Assembly: GCA_026709365.1 (NCBI GenBank)
Contig: JAPOTD010000007.1
Span: forward strand, 17,777 to 81,776
Origin: Gammaproteobacteria bacterium
GTDB taxonomy: Bacteria > Pseudomonadota > Gammaproteobacteria > Pseudomonadales > Azotimanducaceae
Reading direction: 5' to 3'
Length of the DNA stretch: 64,000 nt
Shown here: positions 21,284 to 30,288 of the stretch, piece after piece
How the letters are laid out: every line of letters begins with the position of its first letter
How positions within the stretch are numbered: position 1 is the stretch's first letter
Translations under genes and position numbers: made by a program
The notes under the pieces: model-generated
The model's database searches: none
The model's input: the letters and a program-made list of their open reading frames with translations, nothing else
What the model was told of the DNA's origin: nothing

Positions 21284-22516
21284 ATGGACAAGGAATTCGA
21301 CTTGCTGCTGTGGGGCGCCACCGGCTTCACCGGGCGGCTGACGGCCCGACACCTGGCCGAGCGCTACGGCGTTGACGGGAAGGAACTGCGCTGGACGGTC
21401 GGCGGCCGCAGCCTTGAAAAGCTGGAGGCGCTGCGCACGGCGCTGAACGCCGGCGACGGGCAACTTCCGCCCGTGGTCGCGGACGCCAATGATCCTGACG
21501 CGATGCGCGCCGCCGCCAGCCGGGCGCGGGTGGTCTGCAGCGCCGTTGGCCCCTACGCCCGCTACGGCAGCCACCTGGTGGGGGCCTGCGCCGAAAACGG
21601 CATCGACTACTGCGACCTGACCGGCGAAGTGCAATGGATGCGCGCCATGATGGACGCCCACGGCAAAGCCGCCGAGGCCAGCGGGGCGCGCATCGTCCAC
21701 ACCTGCGGCTTCGACTGCATCCCCTCGGACCTCGGCGTGCTTTACGTGCAGCGGGCGATGCACGAGCGGCACGGCACCTATGCCAAGCAGGTGAAGCTGC
21801 GGGTGCTGGACTTCCAAGGCGGCTTCAGCGGCGGCACCATCGCCAGCATGATCGAGCTGATGGCGCAGGCCAGCCAGGACGCCGCCATCCGCGCCCTGCT
21901 CGCCGACCCGTACTCGCTGAACCCGCCCGACGCGGAGCGAGGCCTGGACGGCCTGGACCGCCTCACCGCCTTCTACGACCAGGATTTCGCGGCTTGGGCC
22001 GCGCCCTTCGTGATGGGGCCGGTCAACACCCGGGTGGTGCGCCGCAGCCACGCCCTGATGGGCCATCCCTACGGCCCCGAATTCCGCTACGACGAGGCCA
22101 TCGCCTTCCCCAAGCTGCCCGCGCCCGGCGCCTGGGCCGCCGCCAACGCGACCGCCGCGGCATCGGCCGGCGCCATGGGCGCCATGGCCCTGCGCCCGGT
22201 GCGCGAACTCGCCGCCCGCTACCTGCCCCAACCCGGCAGCGGCCCCAGCGAGCGGCAGATGGCCGATGGCCACTTCAAGGTGGCGCTGCTCGCCCGCCAT
22301 CCCGAGGACAGGGCCAAGAACGTGCAGGCTTACGTCACCGGCGACCGCGACCCCGGCTACGGCGCCACCGCCAAGATGCTGGCCGAGAGCGCCGCCTGCC
22401 TCGCCCAGGACGGCAGCAACGCACCGGGCGGCTTCAGCACCCCGGCCACCGCCATGGGCGCCAGCCTGATCGAACGCCTTGGGAACCATGCGGGGGTGCG
22501 GTTTTCGTTGGGGTAG
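21284..22516 (+). CDS. Saccharopine dehydrogenase-like NAD(P)-binding oxidoreductase (trans-acting enoyl reductase type)
   Basis: 410 aa. The N-terminal Rossmann motif LLLWGATGFTGRLTARHL, the GGRSLEKLEAL segment and AVGPYARYGSHLVGACAENGIDYCDLTGE match the family that includes mycobacterial Rv2449c/Rv2953-type reductases and human SCCPDH. HTCGFDCIPSDLG is another family landmark. These reduce double bonds on polyketide or isoprenoid lipids where known. It has a good ribosome site (GGAGG) and is the last gene before the accessory region. Confidence 0.85.
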   Translation: MDKEFDLLLWGATGFTGRLTARHLAERYGVDGKELRWTVGGRSLEKLEALRTALNAGDGQLPPVVADANDPDAMRAAASRARVVCSAVGPYARYGSHLVGACAENGIDYCDLTGEVQWMRAMMDAHGKAAEASGARIVHTCGFDCIPSDLGVLYVQRAMHERHGTYAKQVKLRVLDFQGGFSGGTIASMIELMAQASQDAAIRALLADPYSLNPPDAERGLDGLDRLTAFYDQDFAAWAAPFVMGPVNTRVVRRSHALMGHPYGPEFRYDEAIAFPKLPAPGAWAAANATAAASAGAMGAMALRPVRELAARYLPQPGSGPSERQMADGHFKVALLARHPEDRAKNVQAYVTGDRDPGYGATAKMLAESAACLAQDGSNAPGGFSTPATAMGASLIERLGNHAGVRFSLG

Positions 22517-22656
22517 TCCGAAGACTGAACGTCGGAAGACTGAACGGCGTGATGTTCATGAGACATCCGTATCAGATAGAAATCTGCTGATGGTGGTCAG
22601 GGTCTAGCAGTTGAGAACTCTTGGCCGCTTCACCCGAAAACAGAGAGGTGGTTGCG

Positions 22657-23010
22657 ATGGCGGATAGGCTGAGACCTTTGCCAAAACGCGAGGACAAGGT
22701 GATGACAAGCCGCTTGGACACTACGCACTCAGAGCGGTGGAAGAACGTTCAATCTCACTTGAAAGGCGCATCTTCATGCTCTATTCCTTCGAAACGGGGC
22801 ACCCCGTTGAAACCAAATGGACCGGTCGGCAAGCGCAAACTGGGGCTTCTCAAAGGTGAGATCAACGTGCCCGACCAAGTGCTCTTTGAGCCGGATGAGG
22901 AGATCGAGAAGATGTTCTATGGGGACGATTGCGCCTTGAAGCCGACGAGCGCTTCCGCTGACGGAATCATCGGCGCACCAGACAGCAAGCTGCCTCCCGC
23001 CTCTCGGTGA
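22657..23010 (+). pseudogene. Phd/YefM-type antitoxin remnant
   Basis: The part KRKLGLLKGEINVPDQVLF followed by EPDEEIEKMFYGDD resembles the C-terminal toxin-neutralising tail of Phd-family antitoxins. The upstream DNA-binding half is not recognisable, and the tail runs into unrelated sequence. The same tail recurs at 25843-25915. No intact toxin gene follows. The 23011-23206 stretch holds nothing I can name. Confidence 0.4.
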
Positions 23011-23206
23011 CTTTCTTGGGCATGGAGGCCAAGTACGATTTCGCCTCGTCAAGACCATCGAATGGACCGATCCACCGACCATTGGGGCTGTCCGTGCCAC
23101 CGCGACCGCCCGCACCGTGTTTGCAGTGTCCGCATGACCCGAGGTGGATCAGCGCCTTGTGTTTTCCAGCTCGCCAGTTCTCGTAAATCCAATAGCGCTC
23201 GTCCGT

Positions 23207-24829
23207 TTAGTTCATTTTGCGACCTCCCGAATCACTATCGAGGGCGTTACGTCCGCTGTCGGTCAGCCGGTACCTCTGGGCCGGACTCCTCGGCCTGTCG
23301 GGAATGGTCATGGCCAAAAGCCCCTTGGCTAGGAGAGCACCTAGTCGTTGTTCGAAGCTGCGGGTTCTGCCAACATAGCCTGCGGCGGCTTGCAGTGCTT
23401 TGCTCGGAGCGTCTCCTGCAGCACAGGCGCGAAGCATGGCCGCTTCCCTAGCGTCCAAACTATCTTGCACCCCAGCTTGCACCCCAGCTTGCACCCCAGC
23501 TTGCACCCCTTGGTGACGGGCTGCTTGGCTTTGCTGGATCCCCTCTTGCAGGGTAGCCAGTTCGGTGGGAGTTGCCCCGCCGACGGCCGGTCCATCGATT
23601 CGGGCCATCTCATGATCCAACCCCGTTGCGCGCCAGATCGTCGTGACGAATCCGTCGGTGACGGCGAATTCGGGCTCAGGTAGGCCAGCCTCGACGCAAC
23701 GGCGGATCATGTCCAACGTGCCCGTCCCCATGCGTTCGATGTACTCCGTCAGATACAGCGCCTCGCCCAACAGGGGGTTGCCGGGCACGGATCGATGCGC
23801 CTCGCGCAGTTTCTCCAAAGTCAGCGGCGGCGGAAGCCTGCCGGGATTGCGTACTTCCAGACGGTCAGCGAATAGCATGACCTGAACGCTGCCATTGTCC
23901 GTGTAGTCCCGATGAGCGACGGCGTTGACGATGGCCTCCGTCACGACCTCCACCGGAATCTCATAGCTTCTGGGCGCCCGGGCGCTTTCCGTGCGGACAC
24001 CAATGCGCCGATTGATCTTGCCGAGCACAAAGTCCACCGCCTGATCAACCAATTCGAACGCGGTGCCCTTATAGACCTGATAGGAGGGAATGGGCTTGGC
24101 GACCTCGGTTCCGTGAAAATGAGCGCACCGGACCTCGGACGAAATGAGAAGTCGCTGGGGCGACTTCCCGAACAACAACACCGCCGCATTCGTTAGCTGA
24201 CCGTTATCGAGCAGGTTCATGTGCGCGAGCAACTGAGAAGCAGGCGTTCCCTCCGGGAGCGGGAACTGTCTGACCGAGCGAGCTGTTCGGACAAACTGCG
24301 CCATGCGCTCGAAGTCCAAGTCATCAATCGTTGCATTAGCGCATGGCGACGCGTCGAACGGTCCCCATCGGAGCAGTTCCTTGTTCTCCAGAAACTCGAC
24401 CAACGCTGCGTACAGGCCTGCGACCAATTCGGCCTGGGTGACGAATCGTTTGCGAACCAACCCTGCTTCTGCCCTGCGCACCAGCGCCTGCATCTTGGGA
24501 TGCCGCTCCCCGCTCACCGACTTGAGAAAAATCAACCGATGCGCACCCACGACCGTCGCGCACTCAAACTCGCGTTCGGTGGGTGATACGCCTGCATCGT
24601 CTTCATTGCCGTAATCGGTGCCAAGCAGCCCTACATAGACATCGCACCGCTCCACCTCATCAAGGTAGAGCTGCTCCGGCCTTTGATCAGACGCGGGCAC
24701 GTCCTCGAACAGAAACACCTCGAAGAACCGGCGGATCAAAGGGTCATCGTGAACGTAGTCACGCAGGGCTGCTCGCTCCGTTGCGAACTCGCCCTGTACG
24801 CTGCTGATGAAGATACGGAGGGGCAGCAT
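23207..24829 (-). CDS. DUF4062 / HATPase_c_4 (AlbA-RecG-like) fusion protein
   Basis: 540 aa from the ATG at 24829; a TTG 15 codons upstream is possible. Residues 1-110 (LRIFISSVQGEF, CDVYVGLLGTDYG, TEREFECA) form a DUF4062, TIR-like Rossmann domain. The middle has LTNAAVLLFGKSPQRLL, then a GHKL ATPase with N-box EAIVNAVAHRDYT and loop IERMGTGTLDMI, as in proteins annotated ATP-dependent DNA helicase RecG-like. Near 455-470 is a 4-residue repeat, GVQA x4. A C-terminal winged helix-like tail follows. DUF4062 proteins are often found in defence islands. Probably a sensor/effector; unproven. Confidence 0.78.
   Translation of the reverse strand: MLPLRIFISSVQGEFATERAALRDYVHDDPLIRRFFEVFLFEDVPASDQRPEQLYLDEVERCDVYVGLLGTDYGNEDDAGVSPTEREFECATVVGAHRLIFLKSVSGERHPKMQALVRRAEAGLVRKRFVTQAELVAGLYAALVEFLENKELLRWGPFDASPCANATIDDLDFERMAQFVRTARSVRQFPLPEGTPASQLLAHMNLLDNGQLTNAAVLLFGKSPQRLLISSEVRCAHFHGTEVAKPIPSYQVYKGTAFELVDQAVDFVLGKINRRIGVRTESARAPRSYEIPVEVVTEAIVNAVAHRDYTDNGSVQVMLFADRLEVRNPGRLPPPLTLEKLREAHRSVPGNPLLGEALYLTEYIERMGTGTLDMIRRCVEAGLPEPEFAVTDGFVTTIWRATGLDHEMARIDGPAVGGATPTELATLQEGIQQSQAARHQGVQAGVQAGVQAGVQDSLDAREAAMLRACAAGDAPSKALQAAAGYVGRTRSFEQRLGALLAKGLLAMTIPDRPRSPAQRYRLTDSGRNALDSDSGGRKMN
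23464..23511 (-). repeat. 12-bp tandem repeat encoding GVQA, four copies
   Basis: CTTGCACCCCAG is repeated perfectly three times with a fourth, slightly diverged copy, adding GVQAGVQAGVQAGVQ to the DUF4062-ATPase protein between the ATPase and the C-terminal helical region. A perfect short in-frame repeat is prone to copy-number change by slippage. Confidence 0.9.
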
Positions 24830-25179
24830 GACTACGCCCTCTCGTTTGCGAAGCCACCTCGCCAGAACCGACAATCTCGAGCTCGCGCAGCTAGCATAGT
24901 TGTCGCTCCCTGACGCCCTTGGCTTTGAGACACCGCCTGAACGTCGGCCATGACGGCAAAGCAGTCCACCAAAGCGCAGGTTCTCGGACTCATGGCTTGA
25001 CCATAGATGAAAGCCGATTCAAGCGCCACTCTCTACCCGATAAGTTGACCGCGATTCGATGCCCCAAGAGCCCGGATGCCTTCACCGCCTCGTCTCGCAA
25101 ACGAGTGACCAATCCAACTTAATCCACTCCGTCCATGGCTTAGGGAAGTCCGAAAGCGTTGATGTGGAAACGCCACCCT

Positions 25180-25531
25180 CAGTGAGACTCTCCGACCGCA
25201 GGAACAGGCGAGGGGTGCGGCCATCCGGGCGAGGGCGAATGCCCGCCAAGTGGTCGGCCGAAAGGATGTCCAAGTACCCATCGGGCTCAGGACAGGTTTC
25301 GAGGTGATTGGAGTTCCCGTGGTCAAACCGCGACAGCGGCATTGACGCCATCCAAACCATGTACTTCGCCCGTCTTCTACCTTCGAAACGGGTGGAGGGA
25401 CTGCCCCGGCCACCGACGAACGAGCCGAGTTCACCCAAGGCCGCCTTGGGGTCAGCGCCGCAGGCTTGAACATCCGCCACCCGCTAGCGTTCACAGGCCG
25501 CTATCCGCTTCTCGATCGTCGGCACATGGTC
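25180..25531 (-). pseudogene. Decayed gene of unknown function, copy 1
   Basis: Reading on the minus strand from 25531 gives DHVPTIEKRIAACER, then an in-frame TAG, then RVADVQACGADPKAALGELGSFVGGRG and on to LSADHLAGIRPRPDGRTP. The same protein sequence, about half identical, is found at 27755-28110, where the phase breaks at a different place. Conservation of the same phase on both sides of the lesions indicates a once-coding gene. No function is recognised. The 24830-25179 gap upstream holds nothing else I can support. Confidence 0.45.
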
Positions 25532-25842
25532 ACCGGGCAGCTAGGCCTCGCGCCCCGCTCGCTACCTATCCGTGTCCCATGCCAGAACACGGTGTGCTGC
25601 CCTCCAATCATCTTCATCTACGTCGGTAGATTCAATCTCTACCACGGAACGCCAGCAATTCCCGCTGGTCGCCCCTGTCGGTCTGCCGTGGGCGTTTTCG
25701 GTCGTGGATTGCGGCCCGGCTTTTGATTGGGGGAAGGGCTTCCCTCGGCGCCGTGCCGAAGTCCTTGGCTGGCTGCGTCGTCACCCCTGAGGAACCGCCC
25801 CTCGCACGCTTGGGCACGGCGCCCGGTCAGGAGGTGTCGAAG

Positions 25843-25918
25843 TGCTCCTTGAGGCGGATGAGGAGATCGAGAAGATGTTCCATGGGGAGGACGATGGGCA
25901 TGTGTCTCGCTCCTAAGC
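25843..25918 (+). pseudogene. Second copy of the antitoxin tail
   Basis: GTGCTCCTTGAGGCGGATGAGGAG and onward encodes VLLEADEEIEKMFHGEDDGHV, almost the same as the tail at about 22885-22935. No start or DNA-binding half is present, so it is a duplicated scrap. The 25532-25842 gap has a short open phase ending WAFSVVDCGPAFDWGKGF that looks protein-like but cannot be assigned. Confidence 0.4.
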
Positions 25919-26000
25919 TTGGTTATGATACGCCCCGGCTGGGGAAGACACTGAACCCTTGGAGGCCGCCAGCCCCTCCGCGCAATCAAGCGAACGAAAA

Positions 26001-26375
26001 ATGACCTACAAGGAGCCACTCCCGCCGGGATGCCCGCCCGATGCGGCCCAGGAGATTGCCTCGGCAAGGGCGGTATTCCGTTTGGTACGCGCCAACCCGC
26101 CGTCCAGCGATGACTTCCGGTCTCAGCGCGCCGAAAATCCGAACCGAGTGTTTCGCGACGTGGATGAGTGTCAGGCGCGGGGACTGTCCGTGTTCGGACG
26201 GCGCGGAGACGCCGAGCGGGCGAACCTGCTGCCGAACCTCCGCAACCGCTTGCTGTGCCGCGTCCGACTTCTTCCCGGCGCGGGCCGCATACGCCGAACA
26301 GGGCGAGGCTCCCATCACACTTGGTGGCCTTTCGCGGCCTACGACACTCTCGCGTCGTGTGACATTGAACCATGA
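26001..26375 (+). CDS. Conserved hypothetical protein, first gene of a two-gene module
   Basis: A 124-aa cytoplasmic protein starting MTYKEPLPPGCPPDAAQEI. The segments VFRLVRANPPSSDDFRSQR, ECQARGLSVF and HHTWWPFAAYDTLA look like a recurrent family of small proteins seen in accessory regions, but I cannot name a domain or a function. The stop overlaps the next gene as ATGA, so the two are co-translated. The start has only an A-rich leader (GAACGAAAAATG) and no clear Shine-Dalgarno. Confidence 0.7.
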   Translation: MTYKEPLPPGCPPDAAQEIASARAVFRLVRANPPSSDDFRSQRAENPNRVFRDVDECQARGLSVFGRRGDAERANLLPNLRNRLLCRVRLLPGAGRIRRTGRGSHHTWWPFAAYDTLASCDIEP

Positions 26376-27511
26376 AGGCCATTCGCGTTTACCAGACGCT
26401 CTTCGAGTATGACGGCCCCCAGGTCTTTGAGGCTCGCGACCGCATCGGTGGGCATTATGTGGGCGTCATGGCACCCGAAGACCACGAGGACTGGCAGAGT
26501 GAATTTCTCGTCGTTGGGGTTGAACCGGAGCGCTTAAGGCAATTCCGTGCAGGAATCATCGACCTGCGCACACTATTGCTCGAGTCCGCCCCAGACCTGC
26601 GCTACCGGGGGGCTTTGCCAACGCGCTTTGAAGCCGAATTTGAGCTGCAGCCCTTAGATGCGGGCGCCATCGACGATGGACTGCTCCCCCAACCGGGCTT
26701 TCGGCTGCACGAAGCCCCCGCTAGGGATGCGGTGGTTCAGCAAGCCCAAGCAAGCAACAACCTTGTTCTCAGGGTCTCCGTGGAGCCGCCCGAAGCGGCG
26801 ACGGAGCACCGTATCCATGCGACGACGCTGGCGGAGTTTTTGCACCGGATTCAAGTGCTTGTTAAACGTGCGCACGGTTTCGTGACCAGAGGACAAGATG
26901 CCTCCATGCGGCATTCTGGTGAAGACCGGCTGGATGTAGTCGTGCCCGCAGCCGCTGGCTCCTTCGAACTGGTGCTGGAGGCGCAGCGCGGGGACTTGTT
27001 CGGCGACCGGCTGCGCCCCGCCATGGAACTGCTCGACAAACTGCTGGGAGATACCAAAGAGCCTACTAGCGCAAGCGACGCCGTAGCGCAGTACCGAGGC
27101 CATCTGGCGGCCGCCTACTTAAGGTTGCTGCGCTTTCTCAGCGAGCACGACACCGGATTGCGGTACGCTTGGGCCGCACCGCAATCCGAGCGGGCGAGTG
27201 GCTGCGCCATTTCACATTCCGAAGCGAGCGCGTTGATGAGCCGCCTCTCGGAGGTCGAGGATCTTGGCCGTGAGCGAGTGATCTTGGAGGGAACCTTCGA
27301 ACGATTCGACCGCCGGAAAGGACAATGGGGACTCCATACCGAGAGCGGACTGCGACGGGGCGGAGTCGAGAATCCAGGCACGAGTCTCGATGGCCTTCAA
27401 GTCGGCGCTCGCTATTGCTTCCACTGTGACGAGGAAATCGAGCAAGCCTACGTCACAGGCAAGGAAAAGCGGGTTCTCGTTCTGCGCCACCATGAGGAGG
27501 CGCAGTCTTAG
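26372..27511 (+). CDS. Hypothetical protein (possibly DUF6575-like), second gene of the module
   Basis: 379 aa. The N-terminus (YQTLFEYDGPQVFEARDRIGGHYVGVM, continuing to LRQFRAGIIDLRTLL) resembles a family I remember as DUF6575, but this is uncertain. The middle (about 140-270) is helical and charged; the last 90 residues (RVILEGTFERFDRRKGQWGL ... YVTGKEKRVLVL) look like a small beta domain. There are no membrane segments, nuclease or NTPase motifs. Overlap with the 124-aa gene implies that the two products act together. Confidence 0.7.
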   Translation: MKAIRVYQTLFEYDGPQVFEARDRIGGHYVGVMAPEDHEDWQSEFLVVGVEPERLRQFRAGIIDLRTLLLESAPDLRYRGALPTRFEAEFELQPLDAGAIDDGLLPQPGFRLHEAPARDAVVQQAQASNNLVLRVSVEPPEAATEHRIHATTLAEFLHRIQVLVKRAHGFVTRGQDASMRHSGEDRLDVVVPAAAGSFELVLEAQRGDLFGDRLRPAMELLDKLLGDTKEPTSASDAVAQYRGHLAAAYLRLLRFLSEHDTGLRYAWAAPQSERASGCAISHSEASALMSRLSEVEDLGRERVILEGTFERFDRRKGQWGLHTESGLRRGGVENPGTSLDGLQVGARYCFHCDEEIEQAYVTGKEKRVLVLRHHEEAQS

Positions 27512-27754
27512 CGGCTGTTCAATCAGGTAGGGCGGAAGTCAGCGTTTGCTCCGGGCGCTTGCCAGCACGGATTCAGCCCCGTCCTGGCCGCTCCGCAAAT
27601 TGATTCATCCAGTGCGTCTTCGCCGGAGTCGTGCTGCTCGACAGATGCATGGCCTGCGCCATCCCGTAGATCATCAGCCCGGCGCGGCTCGGAAGCGAGG
27701 CGAGTTCCAACATCCTAAGTCAAGCCAGAAACTGCTCCACCAAATGAGCGTCCT

Positions 27755-28110
27755 GCTGGGAAAGGCTCTCCGCCCGCAGGAGCCGACGAAGTGCGTGGCC
27801 ATCCGGGCGGGGGTGATGCCCCGACAGATGGTCAGCTGACAGGACACCCAAGTACGCGTCGGGATCAGGACAGGGTTGGCGATGATGGGCATTCTCGTGG
27901 TTAAACCACGACGGTGGCATCGGCGGCATTCGAACCATGTCCCCGGCCCGCCTGCCTCCCTCGAAACGGGTTGGAGGCTTGCCCCGGCCACCAATGAGCG
28001 AGCCGTATTCACCCAAAGCCGCCACCTGGAGGTCAATGCCGCGCACGCGCGTCCACCACCCGCTGCCCTTCAAATACCGCTACCCGCTCTTCGATCGTCG
28101 GCACATGGTC
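27755..28110 (-). pseudogene. Decayed gene of unknown function, copy 2
   Basis: The minus strand reads DHVPTIEERVAVFEGQRVVDA, then a one-base shift changes phase, and VAALGEYGSLIGGRGKPPTRF continues to LSADHLSGHHPRPDGHALRR. It is a diverged paralogue of the copy at 25180-25531, with a frameshift instead of the TAG. Both stand next to accessory genes in the same orientation. 27512-27754 holds nothing recognisable. Confidence 0.45.
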
Positions 28111-28171
28111 ACCGTGTACGGGGGATGGTGATAGGCATGGCGAACCGCTTGGAAGTCAATCATGGCTTCAG

Positions 28172-28429
28172 CTAGTCTTGGCCAATAGCCTCAGGGTCGG
28201 ACTCGATCAGGCGCCGAGCCTGCCATGCCAAATTGCGCAATAGATCGGGGTAGGCCGGTTCGCACGTGGGACAGCCAAGCTTCACAACCCACTTACCATT
28301 TCTCGGTGTCCGAAGCCAGAACGCGATGTAGCAACCTTTAAACACTCTCGCTCGCTTTAACGGCTCCAACCTATACTGCAGAGCGCTGACTGGCGCTCTT
28401 GAGAAGCGGCGATAGTACCCACTCAGCAC
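28172..28429 (-). CDS. Small hypothetical protein
   Basis: A possible 85-aa basic protein with GTG start. It contains KLGCPTCEPAYPDLLRNLAWQARRLIE, in which a lone CxxC could bind metal. No family recognised, no good ribosome site, and the codon use is mixed. It stands at the right edge of the AT-rich segment, downstream of the nucleotidyltransferase and on the same strand. May not be real. Confidence 0.3.
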   Translation of the reverse strand: MLSGYYRRFSRAPVSALQYRLEPLKRARVFKGCYIAFWLRTPRNGKWVVKLGCPTCEPAYPDLLRNLAWQARRLIESDPEAIGQD

Positions 28430-28489
28430 GAGAATACTCTAACTGGAAGCCAATAAGTACAGAAAGCCAAGCACTTAACTAACCGTAAC

Positions 28490-29380
28490 TCACCGAAAGA
28501 CACTGCCTTCAATACCCTTCCCTAATTCTAAAGCAGCGAAATTCCGAACCTGCCAAGTGTATTCTCTTGGCTGCGTTACCCATCGCCAGATTGTCTCTAG
28601 GCCCATTGACTGAATATCCGATTCCGATGGCAACCGCCCCAATCTGGCAATCACTGAAGCTTCAAAGTCGCGCAACGTTGAGTATCCACAGCCTAAATCC
28701 CTGACGGGCGATCTAGGATCAATTGCATGAAGAGGCTTTCTCAAAAAAAATTTCGACAAGATAGAACTAAGCGCCCCGACACTACCCAAAGAAGACTGTG
28801 CGCAAGCCCCCTCCTTTCGATAGCAGGACTTTGCCGCTCTAAGCGACAGCAACAGTTCAGTCTCTACGGAACTGAGACAAAACTCCTTGCCAAGCAAGTC
28901 CACAATTCTCGAATAGTCAAACGACAATCGATCTCGATCAGCAAGATAGCAAATTCCAAAGTTGCGCACGGCCACATATGCCAAGTCAGCGGAAAGCGGT
29001 ACCTCTGATAACTGAAGTCCCGGATTGAATCGCTCAATCGGCCTTGCGAGATTGACGCTCGCCATCGCGTCAAATTCATATGACTTCTTTGGCACAGCCC
29101 TTTCTAGTGTTTCCGCCAACCATCCGGCCTCATCCTCTACCATTCGACTTTCTAACTTCAAATGCTGGACAAACAGACTTCCTTTATCAACCATTCGCTG
29201 AAATCGCCGGGGTGAGAAGGAGGCCACAGACCATCCTTTCTCTTTCCAGCAGTTCCCTAGCTCTTTCCGCCGATGCGGGTTTTCCGCAACAACCAAAACG
29301 TCACGGTCGCTATGCTCATCTGCTGATTCCCTCGCCACGGAGCCGAAAATGCAGATACTCTCTATACTTGACTCCCTCAT
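28490..29380 (-). CDS. Minimal nucleotidyltransferase (MNT-like) protein
   Basis: 296 aa. The N-terminus carries the DNA polymerase beta-fold signature: Gly13-Ser14 in CIFGSVARES, then SDRDVLVV with Asp25 and Asp27. This is the catalytic GS...DxD pattern of nucleotide-transferring enzymes. The rest is helical (for example SVETELLLSLRAAKSCYRKEG); I cannot assign it to HEPN or another known partner domain. The ATG at 29380 overlaps the channel gene stop (ATGA), so I prefer it to an open phase 26 codons longer. The AT-rich DNA suggests recent transfer. Likely to modify a nucleotide, RNA or protein by NMP transfer; the target is unknown. Confidence 0.72.
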   Translation of the reverse strand: MRESSIESICIFGSVARESADEHSDRDVLVVAENPHRRKELGNCWKEKGWSVASFSPRRFQRMVDKGSLFVQHLKLESRMVEDEAGWLAETLERAVPKKSYEFDAMASVNLARPIERFNPGLQLSEVPLSADLAYVAVRNFGICYLADRDRLSFDYSRIVDLLGKEFCLSSVETELLLSLRAAKSCYRKEGACAQSSLGSVGALSSILSKFFLRKPLHAIDPRSPVRDLGCGYSTLRDFEASVIARLGRLPSESDIQSMGLETIWRWVTQPREYTWQVRNFAALELGKGIEGSVFR

Positions 29381-30288
29381 GGGAAAAATCTCCGAAAGAG
29401 CATCGACGCGAGTGTTGCAAACAGGATAAAGCCAACAATACTCTGAAAACTCGCCCAAAGTTGCCCAGCCGTGGTAGTCGGAGCGATATCGCCATACCCT
29501 AAAGTCGTCAGACTGATGATCGTGAAGTAGAGTGCATCCCAGTACCCCTCAATTAGATCGCCCTCACGCTTTAGACCCAAGCGTTGCCGACACAAGTAGT
29601 TTATAGCAGAAAATACTAACGCTATACTTGTGGCCGAACTAGAAAAGCGACTTATACGCAAACCAGATCCCGCTGAAAACTCCCAAAGCCATCGCCCCAA
29701 GCACGACAGCGAACCCTTCCACACTTCGAGCAGAAAGCTGAACTTCAAACCGCTTTTTCCGACTTGGCTTAGTTTCTTCTTGATCTCGTACCATTTTTGA
29801 TATCGCTCCCATTTCAAAAACAGGAACTTTGCATCCTGCTCGAATAGAATCTGGTCCGCATCTCGGCTATTTCTAAGCAGTTCTTGGTAGAGATGTGTAC
29901 CTATATTCTGGTGCTTCTTACTGTTCAAACAGCCATCGAAACTCAAAGGGTCAATATATGTACCTTCTATTGAAATTCTGTATGTATTAGTAGATCGGAA
30001 ACTACATTTATGAAATTTGCAACCCTTGAATTTTGAACCAATAAGTAGACAGCCCTCAAACGTGCAATGGCGGAATGTGAAGCCGACAATTTGAGTATGG
30101 GAAAATCGACAACTGACAAATCGCTTATCTTTTATTTCACGCTCCTGTCCTTCCTCCCATTCCACTACTCGGGGGAGATACCAAATCCTGCTCAAGGTAT
30201 CGGAACCTTCCAACTCTTCTAATAGTTGGGCTTGGCTGGAAATTTCTCTGAGCCCGGAGAGTTGCCAAAATGGGTCATTTTCATTCAT
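29377..30288 (-). CDS. Pentapeptide-repeat two-TM potassium channel
   Basis: 303 aa. Residues 56-100 form nine pentapeptide repeats, with Phe/Ile/Leu at every fifth position (57, 62, 67 ... 97), expected to fold as a short right-handed beta helix. A linker is followed by TM1 (about 215-233), a pore helix with the K+ selectivity filter TLGYGD (262-267), and TM2 (about 282-298). So it is a cytosolic pentapeptide sensor joined to a KcsA-like pore in the inner membrane. GAGG lies seven bases before the ATG. It is coupled by ATGA to the nucleotidyltransferase gene. G+C content is far below that of the neighbours. Confidence 0.82.
   Translation of the reverse strand: MNENDPFWQLSGLREISSQAQLLEELEGSDTLSRIWYLPRVVEWEEGQEREIKDKRFVSCRFSHTQIVGFTFRHCTFEGCLLIGSKFKGCKFHKCSFRSTNTYRISIEGTYIDPLSFDGCLNSKKHQNIGTHLYQELLRNSRDADQILFEQDAKFLFLKWERYQKWYEIKKKLSQVGKSGLKFSFLLEVWKGSLSCLGRWLWEFSAGSGLRISRFSSSATSIALVFSAINYLCRQRLGLKREGDLIEGYWDALYFTIISLTTLGYGDIAPTTTAGQLWASFQSIVGFILFATLASMLFRRFFP

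Noticed and set aside
23464..23511. Short CRISPR-like array
   Set aside because: The 12-bp units have no spacers and are in frame within a gene; it is a coding tandem repeat.
25639..26382. 247-aa minus-strand reading frame
   Set aside because: Arg/Pro/Gly-rich, no family pattern, and it runs antisense to the better supported 124-aa gene.
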